Shown here piece by piece: positions 37,473-48,495 of a DNA stretch of 64,000 bases (positions are counted from its first letter, which is position 1; each line of letters begins with the position of its first letter). The position numbers and the translations under genes were made by a program. This stretch comes from Phaeospirillum sp. Its GTDB lineage: Bacteria > Pseudomonadota > Alphaproteobacteria > Rhodospirillales > Magnetospirillaceae. The DNA lies in NCBI GenBank assembly GCA_030651575.1, contig JAUSFB010000030.1:1-64000 (forward strand), written 5' to 3'. Below the pieces are notes generated by a model, which had not been told where the DNA came from, ran no database searches, and saw nothing but the letters and a program-made list of their open reading frames with translations.

Positions 37473-40436
37473 TTACAGCCTGACCCCGCTGCGAACCGCG
37501 CCCCAATGGCGCCCGCCGACCATGATTGGGCAGTCGATTTCCTTCAGCAGCATGAACTCCCCGCCGCCCATGTCGCGGACATAGGTCTGGGCCAGATAGG
37601 GCTTGGTGTTGCGGGCGGCCATGATGCCGGACCGGTCGTCGAAGATCCTGCGGTTGCGGCAGTGGGCGGCGTTCCACACCGGGTCGTTCGGGCGCTGCGG
37701 CTCGGAATAGACCTTGTTATGGGTGGCGATGTAGCCGTTGCGGTCGCTGACGCAACAAAAGACGCCGCGCGGGTTGGACGCCAGGGCCGGCTCCAGGATC
37801 GCCGGCAGGATGGCGTCCGTCAGGGTGGTGTGCTTGGCCATGACCTGCAACGGATCGGTATCGGCGATCAGGGCGTAGTCGCTGTCGAGCAGATCGGCCA
37901 GCGAGATCTTGCCCTCGCGGATGGCACGTTCGAACGCCTCGGAAACATCGGCGGCGACCTTCTGGCAGGCTTGAATCATGGGCGTGTCCAGGGTCTGGGC
38001 GCGTTCGATGGCCTCGGCCAGCACCTTGCGCTCGGCCTTGCTCGGCTTGATGAACTGGCATTGAATGCCAAGCTTGCTGGCCAGAATGGCCTTGGCGTTG
38101 AAGGTTCCGACGCCGTCGAAGGTGACGGTTCCGGTCTCGCCCTCCAACTGGGGGGAATTGCCCACCACCAGCAGCGACCCCATGGTGGACAGATCGCCGG
38201 TATGGCCGTTGAAGGTCTGGCCGGCGAAGGTGGCGGAGAATTGGACCGAGACCGGGATCCGGTCGACGGCGCGGCGATTGCCGCCATAGGAGGTGCGCAA
38301 GATGACGTGGAGCCGCCGCTGCAAGGCGCCGATATCGTGGCTGACCAGCGATGACAGCTCGCTGACCTTGCGGGCGGTCGAGCCGGTCAATTCGGCGCCC
38401 AGCAGCACCGATGCGGCGTTTTCGGCCACTTCGCGCGTGTGGTCGGCGGCCTGAACCGCACTGGACATGATTTCGGCGGTGGCGGCGCGCTGCTCGTCGG
38501 CCGACGCCGCCACCTGGGAGGCGACGGCGTCGATGTCGCGGATGGAGGCGGCGACCGCTTCGACGGTGGCGACCGCGTCCCGGGTGGTGCGCCCGATTTC
38601 CTGCGCCTGGGCGTTGACCTGGCCGATGGCGTCCTCGGTCTGGCCGGCAAGGCCCTTGACCTCGCCGGCCACCACGGCGAAGCCCTTGCCGCTTTCACCG
38701 GCCCGCGCCGCCTCGATGGTGGCGTTCAGGGCCAGCATGCGGGTTTGGCCGGCGATGGCCTGGATCAGGGACACCACGTCGGCGATGCGCGAGGTCGCCT
38801 CGGTCAGGCTGCCGACGCTGGCGCTGGCGGCGTCGACCTTGCGCCGCGCCTCCTCGCTATGTTCGGAGCTGCGCTGGATGCGGGCGGTGATTTCCCGCGA
38901 TGAGGCTTCCAGCTCCTCGGTGGCGCCGGCCACGGTCTGGACATTGCCGCTGGTGGTCTCGATGGAGCTGGCCACCGACTGGGCCTGGGTCCGCAGGGAC
39001 TCGGCGGTCTCCAGCAGCTTGCCGGCCCCTTCCTTCAGCCGCTCGGCCTGGGTGGAGATTTCGGAAACGGTGGTGTCGACCTCGCCTTCCAGCAGCTCGG
39101 TCAGGGTCAGCATCTCGCGCTTCAGGTTTTGCTGCGCCCGGAGATTGGTTTCCACCTGTTCTTGCGCCGAATAGCCCAGCTTGGCCTTCATGGCGCGCAA
39201 TTGGGCGTTCGAGCGTTGGAACTCGCGCACGCTCTCGCTGGGAATCTCGTAGCTGAAATCACCACCCGCGATGGCGTCGAAATGACGCTCCTGCCGGATC
39301 AGGGGCTGCCGCAGATAACGGATCAGCAGCATCGCCATTAAGGCGCTGAAGCCGCCGCCCAGCACCAGAATGATCAGGGACAACCGCATATGGTGGCCGT
39401 AATCGGAATGGGCCTCGGTGAACTGCTCGCTGGCGAGGCGGAGTTGCAACACCAGCAGATCCTTTTCCACCTCGTGGGCGTCCGCGAACAGCGACGGAAG
39501 CACCGTGGCGCCATGGCGGCGCAGAGCCTCCAGGTCCCCCTTCTCGGCCATGGCGATGGCGGCTTCCAGGCCGTTGACAACGAACGCCTTGCGCTTGGCC
39601 TGGAAGTCGTCGGCCAGTTCGGTCTCTTCGCTCCCCCGCACTCCGGCCCGATAAGAGGTCCAGACCGTCGAAATATGGTCCCGATTGGCGTGAAGGCGCA
39701 TGACCCGCCTCGCGACCGCCGCGGCGTCGCCGCCGGGGCTCAGATCGATCTGCATCTGCTGCGTCAGCAATAGATTCTCGCGCATGCGGTCGATGATGTC
39801 GGCCATCTGACCGGCGGGAACCGTCCGTTCCTCATAGACGCCGCGCAACGCCTCGTTGGAATCGGCCATGCCGTCCAGGGTGATCCAGGCCACCGTCAGG
39901 GCCAGCCCCAGCAGCAGGACGACGATGGCGGCCAGGCGTCCGGTGATGCTGTGGGTGGCGCGGCCCAGGCGGGCGCCGAGCGAGGTGCCGATGACGCGGC
40001 CTTCAGAAATCCTGATATTGGCGGCGGTGCCGTTGCGGACCTGTTCGTAAAGACTCTCGGCGGCTTCGATCTGGGCGCGGGTCGGCGCGGTGCGGATGGA
40101 GATATAGCCGGTGATCTGGCCGTTCTCCAGCTCGGGCGTGGCGTTGGCGCGGACCCAGTAATGGTCGCCGGACTTGGCGCGGTTCTTGACGATGCCTTCC
40201 CACGGCCGGCCGGCCTGGATGGTGGCCCACAGGTCGGCGAAGGCCACCGGGGGCATATGGGGGTGACGCACGATGTTGTGTGGCGCGCCGATCAGCTCGT
40301 CCTCGGTATAGCCGCTGATATCCAGGAAAGCCTGATTGACGAAAGTGATCCGCCCACCCAGGTCGGTCTTGGAAACCAGGACCATACCTTCCAGCAGATC
40401 GAGTTCGTGGCCGGTAATCGGTTCGTTGACGCGCAT
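37473..40436 (-). CDS. Methyl-accepting chemotaxis protein with PAS, PilZ and C-terminal sensor domains
   Basis: This 987-residue receptor has, in order, an Aer-type PAS domain (1-115), TM1 (168-188), a four-helix-bundle sensor (190-345), TM2 (351-373), HAMP (about 374-430) and a kinase-control domain. The hairpin tip [18 protein letters not shown] lies at 564-581. A PilZ-like domain at 720-798 has both cyclic di-GMP signatures, RxxxR (722-726) and DLSTMG (748-753). About 190 further residues resemble the C-terminal sensory extension of some MCPs ([28 protein letters not shown]). The layout suggests cyclic di-GMP acts directly on chemotactic signalling. The start at 40436 fits the PAS boundary; its ribosome binding site is weak. 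Confidence 0.9.
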   Translation of the reverse strand: MRVNEPITGHELDLLEGMVLVSKTDLGGRITFVNQAFLDISGYTEDELIGAPHNIVRHPHMPPVAFADLWATIQAGRPWEGIVKNRAKSGDHYWVRANATPELENGQITGYISIRTAPTRAQIEAAESLYEQVRNGTAANIRISEGRVIGTSLGARLGRATHSITGRLAAIVVLLLGLALTVAWITLDGMADSNEALRGVYEERTVPAGQMADIIDRMRENLLLTQQMQIDLSPGGDAAAVARRVMRLHANRDHISTVWTSYRAGVRGSEETELADDFQAKRKAFVVNGLEAAIAMAEKGDLEALRRHGATVLPSLFADAHEVEKDLLVLQLRLASEQFTEAHSDYGHHMRLSLIILVLGGGFSALMAMLLIRYLRQPLIRQERHFDAIAGGDFSYEIPSESVREFQRSNAQLRAMKAKLGYSAQEQVETNLRAQQNLKREMLTLTELLEGEVDTTVSEISTQAERLKEGAGKLLETAESLRTQAQSVASSIETTSGNVQTVAGATEELEASSREITARIQRSSEHSEEARRKVDAASASVGSLTEATSRIADVVSLIQAIAGQTRMLALNATIEAARAGESGKGFAVVAGEVKGLAGQTEDAIGQVNAQAQEIGRTTRDAVATVEAVAASIRDIDAVASQVAASADEQRAATAEIMSSAVQAADHTREVAENAASVLLGAELTGSTARKVSELSSLVSHDIGALQRRLHVILRTSYGGNRRAVDRIPVSVQFSATFAGQTFNGHTGDLSTMGSLLVVGNSPQLEGETGTVTFDGVGTFNAKAILASKLGIQCQFIKPSKAERKVLAEAIERAQTLDTPMIQACQKVAADVSEAFERAIREGKISLADLLDSDYALIADTDPLQVMAKHTTLTDAILPAILEPALASNPRGVFCCVSDRNGYIATHNKVYSEPQRPNDPVWNAAHCRNRRIFDDRSGIMAARNTKPYLAQTYVRDMGGGEFMLLKEIDCPIMVGGRHWGAVRSGVRL

Positions 40437-40626
40437 GACTCTGTTAATCCCGCTTTTTGACAACAACGCCCCAATACTGAAGGTGTATGCCGGATTTGCG
40501 CGGACCCTGTCCACTCCCGCATTAGGGTAAGAACGTATGATAATCGCTTTGTGCCCCCGTGCTCGGGCATTTCGCTTTGGCTGGCGACGCTATATGGTGA
40601 AACCTCACTCTCCCATCGAGAAGCCC

Positions 40627-41364
40627 ATGGCCGTCCTGAATCCCATCATCGTCATTCCCGCCCGCATGCACGCCACCCGTCTGCCGGGCAAGCCGCTGGC
40701 CGACATTCATGGCGAGCCCATGATCGTGCATGTCTGGCGCCGCGCCATGCAGGCCGGCATCGGACCGGTGGTGGTCGCCTGTTCCGAGGCCGAGGTGTTT
40801 GACGCCGTTCAGGCCCATGGCGGCGATGCGGTGATGACCGATCCCGATCATCCATCCGGCTCGGACCGGGTGTGGGAAGCCGTGCGCAAGATTGATCCCG
40901 GCGGCGATTTCGACGCCATCGTCAATATCCAGGGCGACTTGCCGACTCTGGACCCGGATGTCATCCGCGCCGTGTTTGCGCCGCTGGAGACTCCCGAGGT
41001 CGATATCGCCACCCTGATCACCGAAATCCGGGTCGAGGAGGAACGCGCCAACCCCAACGTGGTCAAGGCGGTGGTCTCGTTGGCTCCGGGCGCCGGCGTC
41101 GGCCGGGCGCTGTATTTCAGCCGGGCCACCGTGCCGGCCAACGAGGGGCCACACTACCACCATATCGGCCTTTACGCCTATACGCGCGCCGCCTTGGCCC
41201 GCTTCGTCTCCCTGCCGATGGGCGTGCTGGAGCGCCGCGAAAAGCTGGAACAGCTGCGCGCCCTGGAGAACGGCATGCGCATCGACGCCGCTCTGGTTGA
41301 CACGGTTCCGCTCGGTGTCGATACTCCCGCCGACCTTGAACGGGCGCGCACCCTGCTGCGCTGA
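40627..41364 (+). CDS. kdsB: 3-deoxy-manno-octulosonate cytidylyltransferase
   Basis: KdsB activates Kdo with CTP for lipid A core synthesis. The 245-residue product has [50 protein letters not shown] and [13 protein letters not shown], all typical. The ATG at 40627 matches the family N-terminus; an in-frame ATG at 40594 is possible. A second homologue lies at 53648-54409. pheA follows 17 bp later. Confidence 0.95.
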   Translation: MAVLNPIIVIPARMHATRLPGKPLADIHGEPMIVHVWRRAMQAGIGPVVVACSEAEVFDAVQAHGGDAVMTDPDHPSGSDRVWEAVRKIDPGGDFDAIVNIQGDLPTLDPDVIRAVFAPLETPEVDIATLITEIRVEEERANPNVVKAVVSLAPGAGVGRALYFSRATVPANEGPHYHHIGLYAYTRAALARFVSLPMGVLERREKLEQLRALENGMRIDAALVDTVPLGVDTPADLERARTLLR

Positions 41365-41380
41365 ACGGTGATTTTCCGCC

Positions 41381-42268
41381 ATGACCAATATCCTCGATTC
41401 CGGCACAGCCCCGGACCCCGTGCGGGCCATCGCCTTTCAGGGCGAGCCCGGCGCTTATTCCCACTTGGCCTGCCGCAACGCCTATCCGGCCATGGTCCCG
41501 CTGCCCTGCGCCACCTTCGAGGACACCTTCGCCGCCGTGCGCGAGGGCCGCGCCCGCTACGCCATGATCCCCATCGACAATTCGGTGGCGGGACGGGTGG
41601 CCGATGTCCATCACCTGATGCCCTATGCCGGCCTGCACATCATCGGCGAGCATTTCGAGCGCATCAGCCATCACCTGCTGGCGGTGCCGGGCGCATCGCT
41701 CTCCTCCATCACATCGGTCAAGAGCCATGTCCACGCCCTGGGCCAGTGCCGCAACCTGATCCGTGAACTCGGCCTGAAGGTGATCGTCGGCGCCGACACC
41801 GCCGGAGCCGCCGCCGAGATCGCCGAGCGCAAGGACCCCACCATCGCCGCCATCGCTTCCGAATTGGCGGCCGAGGCCTATGGTCTGGTTTCGCTGAAGG
41901 CCAATATCGAGGATGCCGAGCACAACACCACCCGCTTCGTGGTGATGGCGCGCGAAGCGGTCGAGCCCAACCCCAACCAGCCCTGCATCACCACCTTCGT
42001 GTTCCGGGTGCGTAACGTGGCGGCGGCGTTGTACAAGGCGCTGGGCGGGTTCGCCACCAACGGCGTCAACATGACCCGGCTGGAAAGCTACATGGTCGGC
42101 GGCGAGTTCGCCGCCACCCAGTTCTTCGCCGACGTGGAAGGCCACCCCGCCAGCCGCAATCTGCGCCAGGCGTTGGAGGAACTGGACTTTTTCAGCCACG
42201 AAGTCCGCATCCTGGGAGTTTACCCGCTCCACCCATTCCGCCTGAGGCAGCGCCCGCCGGCGGAGTAG
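41381..42268 (+). CDS. pheA: Prephenate dehydratase
   Basis: The 295-residue enzyme turns prephenate into phenylpyruvate for phenylalanine synthesis. The catalytic domain has AFQGEPGAYSH, the IPIDNSVAGRV stretch and the NTTRFVV (TRF) motif. The C-terminal 90 residues are an ACT domain (TTFVFRVRNVAAALYKALGG, TRLESYMVGG), the phenylalanine feedback site. It has no chorismate mutase domain. It is probably co-transcribed with kdsB. Confidence 0.96.
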   Translation: MTNILDSGTAPDPVRAIAFQGEPGAYSHLACRNAYPAMVPLPCATFEDTFAAVREGRARYAMIPIDNSVAGRVADVHHLMPYAGLHIIGEHFERISHHLLAVPGASLSSITSVKSHVHALGQCRNLIRELGLKVIVGADTAGAAAEIAERKDPTIAAIASELAAEAYGLVSLKANIEDAEHNTTRFVVMAREAVEPNPNQPCITTFVFRVRNVAAALYKALGGFATNGVNMTRLESYMVGGEFAATQFFADVEGHPASRNLRQALEELDFFSHEVRILGVYPLHPFRLRQRPPAE

Positions 42269-42577
42269 GGAAAGGGGTTGTTTGAGTTTCTTGATGGGGT
42301 TCGTAACCCCCTTCTTTCGCGGCTCCCCATTCTGCGCGATCAGGTAGCGGGCATATCGCGTTAGGCGAACTCACGTTCAGCCCCTTTTCCAATTCCGATC
42401 ATATCGGTGACGCCAACGAAATGATCCGAAAGCTTCTGGCACGCTGTTCGTGCAGGCGCTTTTTGCCTTTTCAAGGGTATTTGAAAAATTCCTGTAATCT
42501 GAATACGTTAGCAACAGAGCAAGGTCACGAGCAGTCCAGAATTCGGTTCCATTCTCGTCTGCCCGATCAACATTCAG
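42269..42577. other. Gene-free stretch, 309 bp
   Basis: Between the convergent pheA and TetR genes I see only a small hairpin (GGGGTT/AACCCC near 42296-42310) that could help end pheA transcription. A less GC-rich segment lies around 42430-42550. No coding or RNA gene is supported. Confidence 0.45.
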
Positions 42578-43186
42578 CTACCTTCCGAACGCCCGGACCA
42601 TGGTCTCGACCGCCGCCTCGACCGCCGCCTCGATGGTGCGGCCTTCGGGCTGGGGCAGGCCCAGCATGGTTCGCATGAACAGGTCGGTGCGCAGCATGCC
42701 GACAAAGAGATCGGCGGCTTGCCAGGGCTCGACCCCCGCCAGCTCTCCCCGCTGGATCAGTTCGGCGATGACCGCGGCGATCTGGGCCTTGCCCGCCCCC
42801 GGCCCCGACTCGTAGAACGCCCTGGCCAGATCGGGCTGGCGCGCCGATTCGGCCACCACCACCCGGTACATGGCCAGGGTGTCGGGCTGGAGCAGCAGAT
42901 CCAGCAGGCGGCGGCCGACCAGACGCAAGGTGGAACGGGCGTCGGCCTTGTCCGCCAGCGGGGCAAAGGCGTCGCTGCGGTCGCACCGGCGGCGGATCAC
43001 CGCCGCGAACAGCAGATCCTTGCTTTCGAAATGGGCGTAGATGGTGGCCTTGGACACCGTGGCGCGGGCGGCGACGCCATCCATGCTGGTCGCGGCGTAT
43101 CCCACCTCCAGGAAGGCCGTCTGGGCGGCGTCCAGGATGGTCTCGCGCTTGGCCGATGGCTTTGGAGTTGGGTGGGATCTGGACAT
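42578..43186 (-). CDS. TetR/AcrR-family transcriptional regulator
   Basis: The 202-residue protein has a typical TetR N-terminal helix-turn-helix (ETILDAAQTAFLEVGYAATSMDGVAARATVSKATIYAHFESKD in outline) and a helical C-terminal ligand domain resembling AefR-like members (GRRLLDLLLQPDTLAMYRVV). Such proteins usually repress an efflux or lipid-metabolism gene, but no obvious target lies beside it, since the flanking genes are pheA and kdsD. It may act at a distance. Confidence 0.92.
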   Translation of the reverse strand: MSRSHPTPKPSAKRETILDAAQTAFLEVGYAATSMDGVAARATVSKATIYAHFESKDLLFAAVIRRRCDRSDAFAPLADKADARSTLRLVGRRLLDLLLQPDTLAMYRVVVAESARQPDLARAFYESGPGAGKAQIAAVIAELIQRGELAGVEPWQAADLFVGMLRTDLFMRTMLGLPQPEGRTIEAAVEAAVETMVRAFGR

Positions 43187-43374
43187 GGTTCCTCCGCTTG
43201 ACCCGGAAAACTAAACCCCGCAGTTCAGTTTCGGAAGGCGGGAATTCACTTTCCCGCTATTTATGCAGGAAACGGACCACAAGGTGTCCTTTTGCCTTTC
43301 CGTCCAATCCAGGTTTCGTATAGTTAGGAACCCCGCCGCTTGGGCGGGGTCAAGGATCAAGCACCGGACCGCCC

Positions 43375-44340
43375 ATGACCTCAGCCGCCGACGATATCGC
43401 CACCGCCCGCCGGGTGCTTGCCACCGAGGCCGAGGGGCTGGAAGCGCTTGCCGCGAGCCTGGGGGCCGAGTTCCTTGCGGCGATCAGGCTGCTGGAGACC
43501 GCCAAGGGGCGCGTCGTCGTCACCGGCATGGGCAAAAGCGGCCATGTGGCCCGCAAGATCGCCGCCACCATGGCGTCGACCGGCCGCACCGCCTTTTACA
43601 TCCATCCGGCCGAGGCCAGCCATGGCGATCTCGGCATGGTGACCGCCGATGACGCGGTGGTGGCGCTGTCCAATTCGGGCGAGACCCCGGAATTGGGCGA
43701 TATCCTGGCCTATACGCGCCGCTTCGACATTCCGCTGATCGGCATCACGGCGCGGGCCGGCAGCACGCTGGCCACCACCGCCGACGTGGCGCTGGTGCTG
43801 CCGCCCATTCCCGAGGCCTGTCCCATGGGGCTGGCGCCGACCACCTCGACCACCATGATGCTGGCCCTGGGCGACGCCCTGGCGGTGACCCTGCTGGAGC
43901 GCAAGGGCTTTACCGCCGCCGATTTCAAGGTGTTTCACCCCGGCGGCAAGCTGGGCCAGCGCCTGCTCAAGGTGGCCGACATCATGCATGGCGCCGATCA
44001 ACTGCCGCTGGTGGCCCTGGACGCCTCCATGGCCGAGGTTCTGCTGGTGATGACCGCCCGCAGCCTGGGTTGCGCCGGCGTCGTCGCAGCCGACGGCACC
44101 CTGGCCGGCATCGTCACCGATGGCGACCTGCGCCGCCACATGCGTCCCGACCTGCTGACCCTGTCGGCCGCCGACGCCATGACGCGGGGGCCAAAGACGA
44201 TTCCCCCCAATCTGCTGGCGGCCGAGGCGCTCCGGATCATGAACACCAAGGCGATCACCAGCCTGTTCGTGGTCGGAAGCGATGGCCGCCCGGTGGGGGC
44301 GCTGCACGTCCATGATTGTCTGCGGGCGGGAGTGGCCTGA
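43375..44340 (+). CDS. kdsD: Arabinose-5-phosphate isomerase
   Basis: KdsD/KpsF converts ribulose 5-phosphate to arabinose 5-phosphate, the first step of Kdo synthesis. The 321-residue product has a SIS domain (VVTGMGKSGHVARKIAATMA, NSGETPELGDI, GLAPTTSTTMMLALGDALA) and two CBS domains (IMHGADQLPLV onward, AADAMTRGPKTIPP onward). It heads the lptC-lptA-lptB-rpoN-ptsN run. A GC-rich hairpin (ACCCCGCC 43330-43337, GGCGGGGT 43343-43350) lies 25 bp before its start. Confidence 0.96.
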   Translation: MTSAADDIATARRVLATEAEGLEALAASLGAEFLAAIRLLETAKGRVVVTGMGKSGHVARKIAATMASTGRTAFYIHPAEASHGDLGMVTADDAVVALSNSGETPELGDILAYTRRFDIPLIGITARAGSTLATTADVALVLPPIPEACPMGLAPTTSTTMMLALGDALAVTLLERKGFTAADFKVFHPGGKLGQRLLKVADIMHGADQLPLVALDASMAEVLLVMTARSLGCAGVVAADGTLAGIVTDGDLRRHMRPDLLTLSAADAMTRGPKTIPPNLLAAEALRIMNTKAITSLFVVGSDGRPVGALHVHDCLRAGVA

Positions 44341-44344
44341 GATC

Positions 44345-45034
44345 ATGACGCTGCGGGCCGAAGCGGACGGGGTCGCGCCGACCAAGCGGCGGCTGCATGC
44401 GCCGTTGACCGGGCCGTTCGCGCGCTATTCCCGCTTCGTCGGCGTCATGAAGGTGCTGTTGCCCAGTTTGGCGGCGCTGTTGCTGGGACTGGTGGTGATC
44501 TGGCCTAAACTGTCGCTGGAAGACAAGCGGTTCCAGATCAGCTTCGCCAAATTGCCGTCCAAGGAGGTCGAGTCGCTGGCCATGCAGAACGCGCGCTATT
44601 TCGGCCTGGACGAATCCAACCGGCCGTTCGCGGTGACCTCGGATCAGGCGATTCAAATTCCGGGGAACCGCGACCTGATTCACCTTCAGGCCCCCAAGGC
44701 CGATTTCACGTCCACCTCGGGCGCCAATATCGTGGTTGACGCCGCCGCCGGCATCTATCACCAGACAAGCAAGACCCTCGACCTGTCGGGCGGAGTCAAT
44801 CTGTTCCACGACGCGGGCTACGAGATCCACACCCCCACCGCCACCATCGACCTGAGCCGCAATTCCGCCCGTGGCGTCGAGCCGGTCGAGGGCCATGGTC
44901 CGCAAGGACGCATCGAAGCCGCCGGCTTCGAGCTGTCGGGCAAGGGGCACGACATCACCTTCACCGGCAAGGCTCACCTGACATTGCGGGGAGCATCGCC
45001 CAAGGGCCAGGGCCAGGGAGCCAAACGCCGATGA
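44345..45034 (+). CDS. lptC: LPS export protein LptC
   Basis: The 229-residue product has one N-terminal membrane helix (about 33-52) and a periplasmic beta-jellyroll region, matching the bitopic LptC that links LptBFG to LptA. Sequence identity in this family is low, so position between kdsD and lptA carries much of the evidence. The ATG at 44345 is four bases after the kdsD stop, and the stop overlaps lptA as ATGA. Confidence 0.9.
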   Translation: MTLRAEADGVAPTKRRLHAPLTGPFARYSRFVGVMKVLLPSLAALLLGLVVIWPKLSLEDKRFQISFAKLPSKEVESLAMQNARYFGLDESNRPFAVTSDQAIQIPGNRDLIHLQAPKADFTSTSGANIVVDAAAGIYHQTSKTLDLSGGVNLFHDAGYEIHTPTATIDLSRNSARGVEPVEGHGPQGRIEAAGFELSGKGHDITFTGKAHLTLRGASPKGQGQGAKRR

Positions 45035-45990
45035 AGCCGATCACACTGCCGGGCCTGCTTTTCACGCTGCTGGGACTGCTGGGATCGGCCGGCAGCGCCG
45101 CCGCCCAGGGCTTCGAGATGAGCCAGTCGGGAGACCAGCAGATCCAGGTCTATTCCGACAACGGCATCGAATGGCATTCCGAGGAGTTGCGGGTGATCGC
45201 GCGCGGCAATGCCCATGCCGTTCGTGGCACCATGACCATCGACGCCGATGTGCTGACCGCTCATTACCGCAAGGGCGCCAAGGGTGACGAGATCTGGCGG
45301 CTGGACGCCGATGGCAATGTGGTGATCCGCTCGCCCAACGATACCGCCACCGGCGCCAAGGCGATCTATGACCTGGACAAGGCGGTGTTCGTACTGAAGG
45401 GAGCCCCCGCCAAGCTGGTGACTCCCACCGACAGCTTCCAGGCCACCGAATCGCTGGAATACTGGGAACTCAAGCGCATGGCGGTGCTGCGTGGCGACGC
45501 CGTCGCCACGCAGGAGACCAAGACCCTGAAGGGCGACGTCCTGACCGCTCATTTCAAGGACAAGACCGCCCCCCAGGCCAAGGGGGCCAAGCCGGCTCCC
45601 GCCAAATCCCCGGCCAAGACCGGCGGCGATGGCGGCCTGGAGTTGCAGCGGGCCGACGCCTACGGTCATGTGGTGCTGACCACCGCCACCGAGAAGCTCA
45701 CCGGCGACCGCGGCGACTACAACGTTGAAACCGGTATCGCCACCGTCTCGGGTTCGGTTAAGATCGTCCGCGACGGCGTCAACCAGCTTGACGGCGGCTG
45801 GGCTCACGTCAATCTGAACACCGGGGTCAGCAAACTCTTCGCCAACGCTCCCGGCGGCGAGGACACCGGCAAACGGGTGCAGGGTCTCTTCATTCCCCAG
45901 AAAAAGGGCGAGAAGAGCGATCCCGGTGAAAAAGGCCGGGCCAGCTTTACGGGCAATGTGCCCGGCGCCAAGACGGATAGGGAAAGATGA
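45031..45990 (+). CDS. lptA: LPS transport periplasmic protein LptA (OstA-like)
   Basis: The 319-residue product has a signal peptide ([19 protein letters not shown]) and OstA-type repeats ([40 protein letters not shown]). It carries LPS across the periplasm between LptC and LptD. It is longer than E. coli LptA, with a Lys/Ala/Pro-rich insertion near residue 185-205 and a charged C-terminal tail. It overlaps lptC and lptB by four bases each. Confidence 0.92.
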   Translation: MKPITLPGLLFTLLGLLGSAGSAAAQGFEMSQSGDQQIQVYSDNGIEWHSEELRVIARGNAHAVRGTMTIDADVLTAHYRKGAKGDEIWRLDADGNVVIRSPNDTATGAKAIYDLDKAVFVLKGAPAKLVTPTDSFQATESLEYWELKRMAVLRGDAVATQETKTLKGDVLTAHFKDKTAPQAKGAKPAPAKSPAKTGGDGGLELQRADAYGHVVLTTATEKLTGDRGDYNVETGIATVSGSVKIVRDGVNQLDGGWAHVNLNTGVSKLFANAPGGEDTGKRVQGLFIPQKKGEKSDPGEKGRASFTGNVPGAKTDRER

Positions 45991-46781
45991 AGCCTGTGAC
46001 CCTCGCACCATCGCCGGCCGCCGATCCCGCTCGGCCCACGCCGCGTCTGGTCGCCGACAATCCCGGCCTTGTCGCCCGCAATATCGGCAAGCGCTTCAAG
46101 AAGCGCCCGGTGCTGCGCGGCGTTTCCATCTCGGTGCAGCGGGGCGAGGCGGTGGGGCTGCTTGGTCCCAACGGCGCCGGCAAGACCACCTGTTTTTACT
46201 GCATCACCGGCCTGATCAATCCCGATGACGGCGAAATCCTGCTGGACGGCAACGAGATCACTGCCCTGCCCATGTATCGCCGCGCCCGCCTTGGCATCGG
46301 CTACCTGCCCCAGGAAGCATCGATCTTTCGCGGCCTGTCGGTCGAGGGTAACATCATGGCGGTGCTGGAAGTGGTCGAGCCCGACCGCGAGCGCCGCGAG
46401 CACGATCTGGAAAGCCTGTTGGCCGAGTTTTCCATCAGCCATCTGCGCCGCGCTCCGGCCATGGCGCTGTCGGGCGGCGAGCGCCGGCGGGTCGAGATCG
46501 CCCGCGCCCTGGCCTCGCGCCCCCATTTCATCTTGCTGGACGAGCCGCTGGCCGGCATCGATCCCATCGCGGTATCCGACATCCGCGATCTGGTGGCGCA
46601 TCTGAAGGATCGCGGCATCGGCGTCCTGATCACCGACCACAATGTTCGCGAGACCCTGGAGATCATCGACCGCGCCTATATCTTGCACGACGGCGCCGTC
46701 CTGATGGAGGGCCGCCCGGCCGAGATCGTCGCCCATGAAGGGGTGCGGCGGGTGTATCTCGGCGAACGGTTCAGCCTGTAA
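45987..46781 (+). CDS. lptB: LPS export ABC transporter ATP-binding protein LptB
   Basis: The 264-residue ATPase powers LPS extraction with LptFG. It shows Walker [10 protein letters not shown], the family-specific [19 protein letters not shown], signature [15 protein letters not shown] and Walker [14 protein letters not shown], then [11 protein letters not shown]. About 25 extra residues precede the usual N-terminus. It overlaps lptA by four bases. Confidence 0.97.
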   Translation: MKPVTLAPSPAADPARPTPRLVADNPGLVARNIGKRFKKRPVLRGVSISVQRGEAVGLLGPNGAGKTTCFYCITGLINPDDGEILLDGNEITALPMYRRARLGIGYLPQEASIFRGLSVEGNIMAVLEVVEPDRERREHDLESLLAEFSISHLRRAPAMALSGGERRRVEIARALASRPHFILLDEPLAGIDPIAVSDIRDLVAHLKDRGIGVLITDHNVRETLEIIDRAYILHDGAVLMEGRPAEIVAHEGVRRVYLGERFSL

Positions 46782-46792
46782 AAGTATCCGCC

Positions 46793-48304
46793 ATGGCAAT
46801 CGGTCCCCGGCTGGATATTCGCCAGACCCAATCCCTGGTCATGACGCCGCAGCTTCAGCAGGCGATCAAGCTGTTGCAGCTGTCCAACTTCGAGCTGGCC
46901 ACCTTTATCGACCAGGAGCTGGAACGCAATCCGCTGCTGGAGCGCGAAGAGGCCGATCGCGCCGTCGAACGGACCGAGCCCAAGGCCGACGCCACCGACC
47001 TGCCGGTGCTGGACTCCGCCCCGCCCGAGACGCCCATGCTGGACGGCATGACCGCCGGGTCGGCCGAGGACGGCCTTGACGTCGATTACGACAACACCTT
47101 CAACAACGACAGCGCCGCCGACGGCATTGATGGCGAGGCATTCGGCCAATGGTCGAGCAAAAGCGGCGGCAGCCATAATTTTGAGGATGGGGAATCCAGC
47201 CTGGAGCAGATGGCGGCCGACGACATCTCGTTGCGCGATCATCTGGTCGCCCAGCTGAATGTCGATGTGACCGATCCCGCCGACCGCCTGATCGCCTTGC
47301 ACCTGATCGAGATGCTGGACGAATCCGGCTATCTGATCGGCGACCTCGCCGAACTGGCCGAGCGGCTGGCCTGCCCGGTCGAGCGGGTCGAGCGAGTGCT
47401 GAAGAAAGTCCAGAGCTTTGACCCGGTGGGCGTGTTCGCTCGCACGCTCCGCGAATGCCTGGGGCTGCAACTGGCCGAGCGCAACCGGCTTGACCCCGCC
47501 ATGCAGGCCATGCTGGATCATCTGGAGATGCTGGCCAAGCGCGACCTGCCCGGCCTGATGCGGGTCTGTGGCGTCGATGCCGAGGATCTTGCCGACATGA
47601 TCGGTGAAATCAAGGCGCTGGACCCGAAGCCGGCGCTGCGCTTTGACCATGTGATCGCCCAGCCCATCACCCCCGATGTGCTGATGCGCCGCGCCCAGGA
47701 CGGCAGCTGGCTGGTGGAGCTGAATTCCGACACTCTGCCGCGTGTCCTGGTCAATGCCCGCTATTATTCCAAGGTCGCCGCCGGAGCGCGCAGCAAGGAC
47801 GACAAGACCTATATCAGCGAGCGGTTCCAGTCGGCCAATTGGCTGGTCAAGTCGCTGCACCAGCGCGCCACCACCATCTTGAAGGTGGCAACCGAGCTGG
47901 TCCGCCAGCAAGACGCCTTCTTTCGCCTGGGGGTGCAGCATCTGCGGCCGCTGGTGCTGCGCGACATCGCCACCGTCATTTCCATGCATGAAAGCACGGT
48001 CAGCCGGGTCACCTCGAACAAGTACATCGCCACGCCGCGCGGGATCTACGAGTTGAAGTATTTCTTCACCCAATCCATCAATTCGGCCGATGGCGGCGAC
48101 GCCCATTCCGCCGAATCGGTGCGTCATCGCATCAAGGCCATGATCGATGCCGAGGGCAAAGCCGTGCTGTCCGACGATCAGATCGTGGTGGCGCTCAAAG
48201 CCGATGGCATCGACATCGCACGGCGAACGGTGGCAAAGTATAGGGAAGCCATGAACATCGCGTCGTCGGTTCAAAGGCGACGGGAAAAGTCGCTGGGGAT
48301 GTAA
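46793..48304 (+). CDS. rpoN: RNA polymerase sigma-54 factor
   Basis: The 503-residue sigma factor directs transcription of nitrogen, motility and other activator-dependent genes. Region I is Gln/Leu-rich (QSLVMTPQLQQAIKLLQLSN) and is followed by an acidic linker. The core-binding domain contains RVLKKVQSFDPVGVFARTL. The C-terminus has the HTH (LRDIATVISMHESTVSRVTSNKY in outline) and the RpoN box ARRTVAKYRE. It follows lptB by 11 bp. Confidence 0.97.
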   Translation: MAIGPRLDIRQTQSLVMTPQLQQAIKLLQLSNFELATFIDQELERNPLLEREEADRAVERTEPKADATDLPVLDSAPPETPMLDGMTAGSAEDGLDVDYDNTFNNDSAADGIDGEAFGQWSSKSGGSHNFEDGESSLEQMAADDISLRDHLVAQLNVDVTDPADRLIALHLIEMLDESGYLIGDLAELAERLACPVERVERVLKKVQSFDPVGVFARTLRECLGLQLAERNRLDPAMQAMLDHLEMLAKRDLPGLMRVCGVDAEDLADMIGEIKALDPKPALRFDHVIAQPITPDVLMRRAQDGSWLVELNSDTLPRVLVNARYYSKVAAGARSKDDKTYISERFQSANWLVKSLHQRATTILKVATELVRQQDAFFRLGVQHLRPLVLRDIATVISMHESTVSRVTSNKYIATPRGIYELKYFFTQSINSADGGDAHSAESVRHRIKAMIDAEGKAVLSDDQIVVALKADGIDIARRTVAKYREAMNIASSVQRRREKSLGM

Positions 48305-48495
48305 GCCGGCGAGGTCCGGCGATTGAGGGACACGATAACAACCGCGACTCTCGTCAAGCTTGACTTGGGAGCGGGGTGGACCTATTTTCCGGCCCTTCCC
48401 CGACACCGGCGGGGATGACGGAACAACGTCGTCTTGCCCCGGATAAGGTAAGGGAACCCGCGGACCCTAACGTGTCCGCAAGCTATGGTGGATTG

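Noticed and set aside
42421-42678. An 85-codon plus-strand frame downstream of pheA
   Set aside because: It runs antisense into the TetR gene, has no ribosome binding site and ends in Pro/Arg-rich shadow sequence.
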